A stretch of DNA of 64,000 nt, taken from NCBI GenBank assembly GCA_005281725.1, contig SSBO01000008.1:3702671-3766670 (forward strand), read 5' to 3'. Shown here piece after piece: positions 27,421-40,000 of this stretch; position 1 is the first letter of the stretch; every line of letters starts with the position of its first letter. Below the pieces are notes generated by a model, which did not search any database, was not told where the DNA came from, and was given only the letters and a program-made list of their open reading frames with translations. The translations under genes were made by a program, and so were the position numbers. Source of the stretch: Wuchereria bancrofti. Its lineage: Eukaryota > Nematoda > Chromadorea > Rhabditida > Onchocercidae.

Positions 27421-27780
27421 AGCGAAAATATTAGCGATATTGCAAGATTTATTTGTATTTTCGAGAAGTTCGTTGAGAAGCATGAAAATATTCCATTAAA
27501 TTGAATTTCGATAAAATATTCGAATTTTGATAAAAAATTTTTTAGGAATGATTGTGCAAGAAGTTAATTTACTTTGTCTTATTGTATTATAAAGTATAAA
27601 TTAGCTCGTGATGGCTTATTTCTTCTTCATTTTATTTTATTTTTTTTTTTAAATTCATTTAAATGCTCTAATGATGCACAATTTGCATGCATTATTCATT
27701 CGTACAATGCATTATTTTGAGTGTAAATTAAAGAAATTTTTTTTTTTTTTAGAATTTACTCCAAAAATTTTCAAAATAGA
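27421..27780. repeat. Diverged duplicate block, copy 1
   Basis: Aligns by eye with 28915-29260. Both contain GAAAATRTTRGNGATATT near the start and TGTGCAAnAAGTTA, TATAAANTATAAATTA, a GCATTATTT stretch and a TTTACTYCAAAATTTT end in the same order. Divergence is considerable. Confidence 0.65.
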
Positions 27781-28100
27781 GAGAGAAAGCATGCAAAAGG
27801 ATAATATTTGAAAAATTTTGTAAATTTTGAATATTTCATTAATCTAAAAAGTACATAGATCTAATTTAATTATGTTTCATTTTGTTAAATATTTATTGAT
27901 TGTTGTTAAAATTGTGTATATTCAAAAAATAATAGTAAAAATTATGTGCAAAATGATTCTCCTACTGTTTTTCTTTTTTTTCTCCCTCTCTTTTTCTCTT
28001 TAAATAATTGAATTATTTGATGATTAAATTAATTTTACTTTTTAAAACTGCTTAGTTACATAGGTGCTTGACAAATAGAAACGTTAGTGCATTTTTTTTT

Positions 28101-28282
28101 CTTGTTTTAAGCTAATTAGTAATTATTTTGTTTATGAAAATGGGATGATCATTAACAGAGCAGAATTAATATTTATTTTATCTTTTTTTTTCTTGTTTTA
28201 AGCTAATTAGTAATTATTTTGTTTATAAAAATAGGATGATCATTAACAGAAAACAATTAGCATTTATTTTATCTTACCTGCA
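28101..28282. repeat. 91-bp tandem duplication
   Basis: The unit beginning CTTGTTTTAAGCTAATTAGT at 28101 recurs at 28192 with only a handful of substitutions (GGATGATCATTAACAGA is present in both). Confidence 0.92.
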
Positions 28283-28914
28283 ATTAACTAAATTAGTAAT
28301 TTGCTTGTAAAACATACGAGAAAAATTTTGCCCATAATTTACAATATTGCTTATTATTTCGTCATTTATTAATTTGAAGCGCACAATTTTACTGTTAATA
28401 TGCCAAAAAAGAGAAATTAAAATATTACGGGTTACTTTTCAAAATGCTTTTTAATTAGTAATCCTTTCCATTTATCTATTTAACATAAAATTTCTACTAA
28501 TTAATGATTAAATATGATAATAAATGCGATAAAAAGTTTCTCTGTAATTGATATAATCAAAATTGTTTAAAATAAATTTATATTTTATTTCAATTGTCAT
28601 TTCACTTTTATATTATGACAATTTTGCCCAAGTAAATGTTAATATTTATCATTAAATTTGTTACTAAATTGATTTCATCTTCATTCACTCAAATTGAAAG
28701 AAAAATAAGTTCAAAAAATAATGGCTTTTAATATTAAATGAATAAATGAAAGGTAAAAGGTCATTAAAAAAATGAAACTGTCGCTTCGAATCTTCAAAAA
28801 AAAAATGATCTGCTAGAAAGGAAATTAAATTTTTTTTGAAATTTTTTTGAGTTGCAACAAATATTTTCTCTTCGTAAAAGTTCGTTTATAAAATACATCT
28901 CATTTAAAAATAAG

Positions 28915-29260
28915 AGAATAAGTGAAAATGTTGGAGATATTATCGAATTTCTTCTTATTTTCGTGAAATTCATTAAGAAATACAAAAGTAATTTCATTGA
29001 ATTAAATTTTTACAAAAAATTCAAATTTCAATAGAAAATTTGTTGGAAAAATTGTGCAACAAAGTTATAAAATGAATTTACATTGTAAGTAATTTTATTA
29101 TTATAAACTATAAATTTATTAATTGATATTTCTATTTTATTTCTTCTTTTAAAAATTCACCCAAATGTTTTGGTTATACGCGGTGCTATACAATTGCATT
29201 ATTTCAGGTGCAAATTTTTATAATTAATAGGTTTTTTTAAATTTACTTCCAAAATTTTTA
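28915..29260. repeat. Diverged duplicate block, copy 2
   Basis: Second copy of the block at 27421-27780, about 1.5 kb further on and in the same orientation. Confidence 0.65.
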
Positions 29261-29296
29261 TGATATACAATTTGAGAAAAGTACAAAGACATAAAG

Positions 29297-29360
29297 TTTA
29301 ATAACAGTTCATATCAAATAATAACAGTTTCATAACCAAATAATAACAGTTCATATCGGT
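29297..29360. repeat. Short tandem repeat, about 21-bp unit, three copies
   Basis: AATAACAGTTCATATCAAAT-type units follow one another three times with small differences. Confidence 0.85.
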
Positions 29361-31189
29361 ATTATCGCAAAAATATTTTAAAATCTATCAAAATTCATTC
29401 AATAAATATTTATTCATGCCAAACTGTCACGTAAATTCTAACAAAAAAACTTTTAAAATTATTGATAATTTCAAAACTTTGAAAAGAAAACAAAATATTT
29501 AAAAAAACATTTATTTGCAGATATTAATTAAAAATGTTATTTTGTTTAAACAAAATCATTTTTTACATAAATTGTAAATATATATGCCATTAAAAAGGTA
29601 ATTTAATTAAACAATGATAAATGCTTTTAATTAAATCATTTCATTGATTTATAATGCAATGAAAAAAGTAACAAATTATAGCAATAAATTGATGAAAAAT
29701 AGGAATGAAATAATTGTTGTAATTAATTTAATAAAGAATGAAAAAATTGACAACAAATAGGCCATATTATTTCTGTTGTTGTTTTTTCTTTTTTCTTTTT
29801 ATCGAATATTTTTTCCTTTTTATTTAATTTTTATGCTATTTCTTTTTGTTTTTTCATTTTTTCTTTTTCTTTTTTGTTTTTTGTTTTTTCACAAAATATT
29901 TGATTTATTTGAAATTATTTCAAATGGAATGCTGTAAAAAAAAAATGAAAGTTGTTCGCCTTTTTCTTTCCCGAAATCATCGTAATTTATTAGTTAAGAA
30001 AGTCACACAATCATGAACACTAATTTATTTTAAGGTATAACTAAATCATTCATTGCAATTTTATTTTATTAATTTAATTTCGATTTTTTTTCAAAAAATT
30101 TTTTGCCGAATAGTTAATATTCTTTGTAAGAGAATTATACATTTACATAAAATTTTTGTATGAAATGGAGCAAAATTAATTTGGTATGTATTGCTGTAAC
30201 AATTTTGAGCATCAATTTATGGTTATTAAATTATTTGTTTGATTCAAATTTTTTTATGCATTAAAAGATTTATTTGATTGATTTAAATTTATTTGATATG
30301 AAACTATTAATTCTGTTATAATAAAAAAAAAAAGTTTTTCTTTAAATTAATTAGTCGAAAATTAAAAAGCTAATTTTGTAAGTAATTTGATTCAAAAATT
30401 TCTCTCATTTTTGAAAATCATTAAAATGTACACAGAGAATTTGCGAAAATGCAGTTAAATGCAATGATTAAAAAGAAATTTAAGAAGCTAATTTTTTAAT
30501 CAAAATTTTTTTTTGTTTAACTTTTTATTTTTTAAACAAATATTTTAATAATTTTTTAAAAATATAACAAAAGGCTAAATTTAAGCATAACTGGTGACCA
30601 TCTGACATTTGATAATTAATTAATCTATTGATTAATTTCAGTTATATAAAACCAAAGACTTTAATATTTTATAATATATAATTCCAAACATTTTCCGTTA
30701 ACCAAAAAATCATTTTTTAAATTACTACAAATAAATTAATTCTGTTTAATTTCATATTTTCTTTAAGCTTAAATAAAATTCTTTTTTTTTCCTTTCCCAA
30801 ATGGCCTTTTCAATTTATTTGAAATCTTTGAAATATTTAACAATCTTGAAAAGATTTGATGCTTTTCATCTATTACATCTTTCAGACTACCATCAAATAT
30901 TCAACTTACAATTTGTCACAAAATTGTAGGAGCAAAAAAAATAATCCCTCATTTCTTATTTTTAAATATTTTTTAAAATGTTAACAGCACGGTTTTTTTT
31001 TTTTTTTGATAAGATTTATTTTGATAACACTGTTAATATATTGTCCTCAACATTTATCATTCATTCAGTTTTATCAAAAAAGAAATTATCAACAAAAATA
31101 ACATTTCAAATTTATCTCTAAAATACTTTTTACTTTCTCTCCAATCAACAAAAAAAATTCACTTTATACTATTTTTTTTTTTTTTTGAC

Positions 31190-31356
31190 GTCGAAATATT
31201 CTTTACGAAATAAAACGATACAAAAATTGATTAATTTATTTTCAATTCATTTACGGAATAGCAAAAATTTTACGAAGCTCTTTTGTAATAAACAACACAA
31301 ATAATATTTTCAAAATTATTCCGTTAATAATTATAAACGGAAATACTCTTTCCCTT

Positions 31357-31389
<33 letters not shown>

Positions 31390-31450
31390 ATCCCTTACAT
31401 TTAATGCTTGCATACTTTTTTATCTCTTCGTTTAAATTTCAAAAAAAAAG
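31190..31450. repeat. Duplicated AT-rich block, copy A
   Basis: Shares with 31855-32097, in order: AAATAAAACGAT, GATTAATTTATTTT, TTTTACGAAG, TAATTATAAACGGAAA and a GCTTRCATACTTTT stretch. A 28-bp TC microsatellite (31360-31387) sits inside this copy only. Confidence 0.75.
31360..31387. repeat. TC dinucleotide microsatellite
   Basis: About thirteen uninterrupted TC units within the duplicated block. Confidence 0.95.
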
Positions 31451-31854
31451 TTTTCTTTTTTTTGTTGTTACGAAAAGTTCATTTAAGAAGAAATGCGAAA
31501 TAAGTCTGAGAAATAAAAAGAGGAAAAAAATCGTACTTAAACTTTTTCCTTTTCCTCTTCGTCAAATTCTCTGAAATTAATGTAAATAAAAATTAAAAAA
31601 GAAAAAAAAAAAGGAATGAAACTGTTGACATTGTTTTGTATTAAAATAAATCTTTCGTTTATTTTAATTCTGAAAAAAAAAAAAAAACGAAAAATAAATA
31701 AATAAATAAACATTACTTCTTGTCGAAATAAAATTTATTATTTCAAATATTTATAAGCAAGCAAACATTAGAGGAAATAATTAATTTATTTTTAGATTTT
31801 TTTTATAGAACGAAAAAAAAAAATGAATAAAAAAAACGTAAGAGGAAGTGATCA

Positions 31855-32097
31855 AATATTTTTGATAAAATAAAACGATGCATAAAAAATGATTAATTTA
31901 TTTTTAGATTATTTGTGGAATAACAAATTTTTACGAAGTACTTTTGTATTAAGCAAAAATAAATGTTTTTTTTTTTTCTTTGGAATTATTCAGAAAGTAA
32001 TTATAAACGGAAAAGTTAATCATTTTTATTTTGCTTTTTTTTTTTTAAACGCTTACATACTTTTATCTTTTCGTTCAATTTTTTTTCAAACAAAAAA
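31855..32097. repeat. Duplicated AT-rich block, copy B
   Basis: Second copy of the block at 31190-31450. Partial further copies of its TTATTTTTAGATTATTTGTG core occur near 31780-31815 and 32160-32230. Confidence 0.75.
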
Positions 32098-33163
32098 TAA
32101 AGTTACAGTGAATTGAGGAATTTTAACAGTCTGTAAATATCGAAAAAAATAATATAATGGTTATTTATTTTTAGATTATTTGTGATAGAAAAAATTTTTT
32201 ATAAAACTTTATTTGTAATAAGCAAAAAAAAAAAAGGATTATTAATTTATGAACAATTTATTAATTTAGGAAAAATTTGCTTAATAATCTATGGAAAATT
32301 TGAATTTGAATAATAATTAACTGAACAATTTTTGTGATTATTGCAAAATTTAATGAAATAAATTCAAATTTTTAAATCATTTTTGTTAAATGTGTTTTAA
32401 TTATCAGAAATATTCACATGCAACTTTCAATTATATTCAATAATTATATGAATTGTATATGATAATTAAACTAATACTGGCTATTGCTGCATTTGATTGT
32501 TTTATAGATACAATAATTAAGATATAAATTGTCTGTGAATTTTAAAAATTAAAAGTAAAGTTGAAAATTGAAAATTGTTAATTAGTAGTAAAGAAATATT
32601 GCTCTGTTTAATTTTATTACCGTAATATAAAAAATTTTTAGCATCTCTAAAACATAAATATGCATTGCAATTTTTATCAAATGCAAATTTATCGTTACCC
32701 ATTTTTTCAAAAGAGATTTTTGATGGCATTTGTTAGATAAAAATTATAACTTATATAAATTCTTTAAAGAATTTATTAAAATGATAAGGCTGAATGAAAT
32801 AATTGATATCACAATTGATAAAATATGACAAGTTTATCATCCAATTGACGTCGTAACCAGAAGTATTACACAGTGTTTAGAAGTTCTATTTATTTATAAA
32901 TTGATTGAAACACAAATTAGTTCATTTTCCTTTATCACAAATTCTTGCAACATTTCAAAATTTTTCAATTTTGTACTTTCTTTATTCTTTCAAAATTAGC
33001 AAAACAAAATATTTTTCCTTTCCAATTTTATCACTTTTAGATTGCTATAAGAATAAATTTATATGCTTATACGTTACCCATTTTATTTCTATCTTACCCA
33101 ACGCTACTACCATAATAACACTCTGAATTTTGCCCATTTCCAGGGAAAGGAAATATATATGTC

Positions 33164-33179
33164 TGTGTGTGTGTGTGTG
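33164..33179. repeat. Short GT microsatellite
   Basis: Eight GT units about 850 bp upstream of the TINAG-like gene. Confidence 0.9.
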
Positions 33180-34031
33180 ACCGCAGGAAAATAAAACAAT
33201 TAAATATCGTGAAAAAAGTTTATAGCTAAAACTTTGGAATTATTTTTAGCAATAAATGCAAGTAACGAATGAAAAAATTAACAAAAAAAAAACGACAAAA
33301 ATTAGAATAAATGAAATAATTTTAGAAAAATTAAAAAAAAATTCCCTTAAATTATACAAAAGAAGAAGTTACCAATTTTATGCATATTTGAAATAAAAAC
33401 TCTTAAGAAAATCAGTGAATTAATAAGCGCTACTTAGAGAATATTTGAAAATACATTGCTATTATTAATTAATTAATATTGTTGTTATTATTGTTCATTA
33501 CTATTAATTAATTAATATTGTTGTTATTATTAACTAATTAATTAATAATATTATTATTGTTATTGTTCAATGTGATAAATATTTGAGATCGAAATTGTAC
33601 TTAATTTTTAGATATCAAAATTGCAAACAAAGGCGTAAAATTTTCTCTTCATTGTGCCATCACTATATTATTGTGATGAAGTAATCGAGAAAGTGAAGAA
33701 ATTCCGTTGACGAGAATTGATCTTACGTCAATCACTTGAAAACAACGAAGACGAAAAAGGTGAACGACGAAGAAAGAAAGAAAGAAAAGAAAAGAAAACT
33801 GCGGGAAACACGTTTACAAATTTAAAAAAAAAGAATAAAAAAAAAAAAAAAAATAGAGAGAGAAAATTTATTTGGCGCTGTTGGTAGTGTGATTGTTCTG
33901 TTCGCCATCATCATCAAACTTCTTCTATCATCAAAAAATAATCGCAGCAACAATTTACGAAATCTTTGGCTAAAATTTTCACTATTTTCTAAATTATCTA
34001 TCAAATATTTCCTTCCTTCTATCTTATAATA

Positions 34032-37000
34032 ATGATAAAAAAATTTATGATAATTTTACTACTACTACTATTATGGTTACAAAAAATTATTATTGGTATT
34101 GGCTTTCATGATATACCGGGTATTTATTGTGGGAAACGATCACCAACATGTTGCCCAAATCGTGATGATCAATGTACAATGGCAATTCTCGGGAATCATC
34201 TTTGCTATTGTGATATGTTCTGTGATCGAGGCGAATATGGCAATGATTGTTGCCCAGATTTTAAGGCAGTTTGCCGTTACAGTCAACGGACATTAGCGCC
34301 AGGTCAGGTAAATTTGTTAGAGAGAAAAAAAAAAAGAAATTACTTGCAAAAGTGATATTTTTTGCAAGTATGTTGTAATTTTTGTTGTGCAATTATTTTT
34401 TTGCAAGCATATTGGCATTTCTTTTATGCGTCATTTCTTGCACACACACACATGCACGCACATACACAGACACACACACAGACACACACATGCACACATA
34501 CACAAATATTTCATTCAATCGAGTAAACCTGTTAATTATATTTATCAATTAGGAAGTTTTTAATTAACTTGTTTTTTTTTTTAAATTTATTTTTTATTTT
34601 AAAATCATTTTTTCTTTTTATTTTACCACAAATAATTTAATGTAAAATTGAATCATTTCATCTATATGCTAATGAGATTATTAGTTTTAATAACAGTAAA
34701 ATCTGTTTTCAAGTACTGTTAGCATTTATTTGCTTTATTAAATTACGGAAATTAAATCCGATTGCTTAGTATATTGTCAATTCATAATTGTAGTAATTGA
34801 TGATAAAACTTTTTTTTCGTCTTCCAATTAATTACTTAATTATTAAATGTAATTATTTAAAATTTAAAAGTAAGCAGACAAAGAGAGAGAGAAAGGAAGA
34901 GAAAGACGAAGAGATTATTGATAAATTTTGATATGATTATTGATAAATTAATGAATATGAAATACTGTTAATTTTATAGTATTCAGATTGCATTCATGAT
35001 GGAATAACATATTCAGAAGGAGACACAATCACCAGAAATTGCAATCAATGGTTCATTTCTCATTTTTCTAAATTAAATTAAATTTTTTTATTTAAATAAT
35101 TACGAAAAAACAATTTTATCAATTGAAGAAAATCTAAAAATCCATAAAAATCTTTAAATAAAGGGAAAAAAATGAAAGAAATCAGCGAATTAAATTATTT
35201 ATTAATGAAAAGTATGAAATGTGTGTGACAATTTTATAATGTCATATTTGTTAATAATTTGAAAATCAATAAACATTTCATCAAAATACTTGCTATCGTT
35301 AACTGTAAATTCGTTTCATCTTGAAAGTAATACGGTTTGAAATTTAATTATTATTATTACTTTTAAATTGGGACGGATATTTCTGTTTCATACATCCATT
35401 TCTATCGACCCATCTTATATTTCTTTTAAAAAGTCAAATCATTCAATTAAAATTAATCTATCAAAAATTAAGCAAAAATTCTCCTTTTTCTTTCTTCTCT
35501 CTCCCTCTCTCTCTCTCTCTCTACATGTTAGCTAGCTGTTATTGTTTTAAATGTTACGAAACACAAAATAAAGCAATTAAAACATATATTGTAATTAACT
35601 GACAAAATTTAAAATTTCGCGTTTTCTTTTTTGATATATATTTATATTCTATTTATTGCAGTAATTAATGAAGAATGCATTTAAAATTTCAAACGGAAAT
35701 TTAGCAAAAAAATCTTTCTTTTCTCAAATGTAGAAATAAATTAAGTAATCAATGAATCAATGCTAAAGTAAAAGTTCAAGTAGAAAGAAAGGGAAATAAG
35801 AAAGAGAAATTCTCGTAGTTTTTATTGAAATAATTCTTTATGTTCGTAAATTTAATTTATATGAAAAAAAAATGATGTGCGAAGCAAATATGGGATTAAT
35901 GAACTTTTGAAATTTGATTGATTGTGACTGATTGTTCAACGAACTGATTGATTTATACGAAAAGATCAAAGGGATAATCACTGAATGGAAAATTTGTGCA
36001 TTCTTTTTTATTTGTTTCATTTTTACTTATCACTAATACTTTGATCAAATTATTTCTTTCATTTCTGGTATTTTTCATTTTAATTTTAGATTTTCATTTC
36101 AGTTTCATTTTAAAATTTTTTAAAATAATGAGAGTTATTTACCATATTTATTTAAATATGATTAGCTCTTTTTCTTTACTTTTACTTATTTATTGGTCTG
36201 CTATTATGTTAGTATTTGTTTTATAAAATTTTTTGAATACTTTCTTTACACTTATCAATTATAGTAATTTCATAATTCTGCACTTTATTAAGTTTGATTA
36301 TTGTTAATTTGGAGGTTTTTAATTATTAAGTTTGATTATTGTTAATTTGGAGGTTTTTAATTATTAAATTTGATTATTGTTAATTTGGAGATTGGTAGTT
36401 TTAATTGGTATTGTGAAAAATATTAGATAAATTTTACTATATCTAATTACGACTGAGCTCAAATTATATTTTTAATTACATTTAGTTTAACTGAAATTTT
36501 CAAAATTTATCTTTTGGAATCAAAATTTCTTTCAAATTTTAATTGGTTTCTTTAAATTTTTTGACTTTTCTTTCTATTAGTTTTACTTTAAATTATAGAT
36601 GGAATTTTGATAGCATACTTGGGATTACATTGTTGCCTCAAAATTTTTTTAACTTTTCATTACACTGCTGGAAATGCTTTTTAGTAGTGTTCAGTATGTG
36701 ATGTTTGTGTTTTTTATGTATTAACTTATTATTTTTTAAATTTTTCTAATTTATTATTTATTTAATTTTTTTATTTGCACCATTCATTCCATCAATTCCT
36801 ATTTTTTTCCATTTTTAATAGATCAAACACTTTGAAAAACACTCTTTGTTAGAAATTTTCACAATTAAAATTTACATTTAGCAAAATTAAACAGAAAGAC
36901 CGAGCTAAAAATGTTGTGGAATGATTTATATTTTAAAAACTGCATATTTTAAATAAATGTTTTGAATAAATATTTTAAATGAAAAAAATTTTTTTCATCA

Positions 37001-40000
37001 ATTTATATCAAATTAATAGAATTATTCCATTAATATTAATGAAAATTGACAGATCTTCAAAATTCGATCATTCAATTTATGAAAATAAGAAAGAGAAAAA
37101 AGATTTTTAAAAATGTAATTTAACTCTTTTAAAGCAAATCTGTTTTGCTATTAATTGATAATTTGATAATTGTGATAAATCATTAATGTCACATTTCGCA
37201 TTTCATTTTTTTTTTCATATTTCAGTAATACAAATAGAAACCTTTTTTCTTTTTTTTTCTTGCAAAGAATAGCTATTTGATTAGCTATGTAAATAAAAAA
37301 ATTGGATTGAAATATATCATCAAATCAGTCGAATAATTCAATTTTGAAAATTCGCATAAAATAAGTCTTAAAGTTCCTATCCATAGCTTTTATTTATTCA
37401 TTTCTAAGATGTTTTTTATATTATCTATGGATTAAAAAGCCAAAATGGTTAATCTTTTACCCTTTTTTTATTACTTAAAAAAGAAAAAGACGCCACGTGT
37501 AACTAATATGAATTCCACGTAGCGTTAAAGTTTGAATTCTAATTTGTAATTCGGAAAATTTTTGGAAAGATGCACACACATTGTGCTGTTTTATTTTCTT
37601 TTTTTCTAATTTAATTTATCTTATGAAGTATTTCTTCAAATTTTACATTATATCTAATAAAAACAAATGATTAAATTCCTTTTAATTATTGAAACTAATT
37701 TTCAATTCTAAATTACTAAAAAATTTACTCGCATTAAAGTTTGTTTAATCAAATGCAATTTTGAAACTTTTTATTTATTGTATTTATCAATTTTTATTTG
37801 TTTTAAGTGCATTTTTAAAAGTTATTTATTATGTTATCATTTAAACATTAATTATAGTAGCAATTTTAGAATCAATAAAGTGCGACATTTACATCTATTT
37901 ATTAAATTCAAATTTAATATAATTGATTTTTGATTTTTCATTATATTAATAATAAATTAATTTAAATAAATATTAATATTTACAGTACATGTACTGAAAA
38001 GGAATGGAAATGTGATAATGAGCCATGTTTGATTGAAGAAGATTTACTACTAAAAATTCAAAATGGACGATATACGTTAGTCATTTACTATTTAAAATTC
38101 AAAGTCATTTACTAATTGTAATTCAGAATGAGAGAAATGCATCAATCGTTTACTGTTTAAAATTCAAAATGAAAGATATGTATTAATCAAATTCCATTGT
38201 ATCGCTTAAAAAAGTTTAGTTATGCTAATGATTACGTCATGCAATAAAAGGTTATAATGAATTTCTCGTTTTTTTTTTTTTTTTTTTTTTTAAATTTTGG
38301 TTAGTTTTAGCTAATCGAAAACCAAAATGTTATAATTTGTACGAATCGTTTTTTTTTTCATTGCAAAAAAAATTTCTCAAACTGATTGATTATAAATTTG
38401 TTATATTAAAATATCAATTAAAACTTTGAAGCAAAAGCAAAATCAAGCTAATCTTTATTTAACCTTTGACCCAGCCATTGATAATTATTGATAAAAACAA
38501 ATCATTTATGTTTAATTTTAAATGGTTTTTTCTGCAGTTAACTTGCAGCATTTTACGATATTATAAAATACTGCAATTTACTCTCTTATTTGATGAAATT
38601 GAAAGAGAATATTTTCAAAGTATTTAAATTTAAAATTAGATTCTATTGGAAATATTCTAATTTCGTTAACAGCAAATTAATAGTTTAATTTAATTGGTTT
38701 AACATGAAAAGCCTTCAGAAATAATGAATTTTATTAAAGAAAAGAAAAAACTTTGAAAAAACTTTTTATTCTTTTTTTAAGAATTTATTTCGAAAAATTA
38801 CAGAATTGAGCAATGACACAATTTCAATCAGTAATATATGTATTCAAGAAAATGCACAAATAAATTATTTAATTTTTGAAAAGTTTTCAATTTTTCTTTT
38901 ATTCAAACAATAAATGTGAAATTTAAATTTGTTAAAAAATTAAAATCCTACCGAAAGCAAAAAAACGAATAAAAATATGTTACAATTTAAATGAATTTTC
39001 AACAAATGGTCATTCTTTTTTTTCTTCTAGTACATTTCTAATCAATTAAACTTTTCAAATTTTTGTCATAAATTGTAAAATTTTAAAATCAATACAAAAA
39101 AATTAACCTTTGACCCAGTCATTAACAGAAAAAAAATTAATAACACAAAATTAATACATAAAATTAGAGAATAATAGAGTTTACTGATATTTCACTAAGT
39201 TTTGCTGCAAATTTTTGCTTTAATTTATTACTTAAAATTAAGTGAAATGTTAAATTTGTTATTAAGAAAATAAATTTTTTTTTTTTTTTGTTGTTTCAGA
39301 TGGACGGCAAGAAATTATTCGGAATTTTGGGGACGTACATTGAAAGATGGAATACGCCATCGTCTTGGTACACTTTTTCCGGAACAAAGTGTTCAAGTAT
39401 TACTTAATCATTAACACTTTTTTTGGGGGGTTAATTAACATATTGTGTTTTTAAGTTTTTTGTTTTTAAAATCATTCCTTTTCAAATTTTAACTTTATTA
39501 CCTTATTATTGTTTTCTTTTTTAGTGTTTATTCTATGTTTCATTATCATTTCTCATTTCCATTTCCAGTATAACTTTCAGTTTTTATTAATTACAATTTT
39601 CTTCTAGTGTTGATATTTTTTTTTTTTAGGATCAAGAATTTATTTATTAAAAGTTTTAAAATTTTGTTGAAAAAAGTTTCAAGTAATTAAAAAATTATTA
39701 TTTATAGAGTATGAATGAAATGATTGTTAAACCACGCGAATTACCAACAAGCTTTGATGCACGTCAAAAATGGCCTAATTTTATACATCCAATTCAGGAT
39801 CAGGGAGATTGTGCTAGGTGTTATAGTACTAAAATTATTTCATTTTAAACTTATCATTTAATTTTTTCAAATTTAAGCTGCTAAAAATTCTATTCTTTCA
39901 ATCTAAACTTATCATTTATCCATTATTTCAATTTCAAATTTAACTATCAAAAATTCTATGTAAAAACAAAAAAAAAGAAAGAAACAAAAACTAAAAATGA

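Larger units (their letters stand above)
27235..34031. other. Intergenic region, che-14 to the TINAG-like gene
   Basis: About 6.8 kb with no supportable gene. It is made largely of A/T runs and of old direct duplications (27421-27780 with 28915-29260; 28101-28280; 31190-31450 with 31855-32097), listed separately. The purine-rich stretch 33690-33860, just upstream of the next gene, includes inverted TGACG/ACGTCA half-sites at 33708-33730 and could belong to its promoter. Confidence 0.5.
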
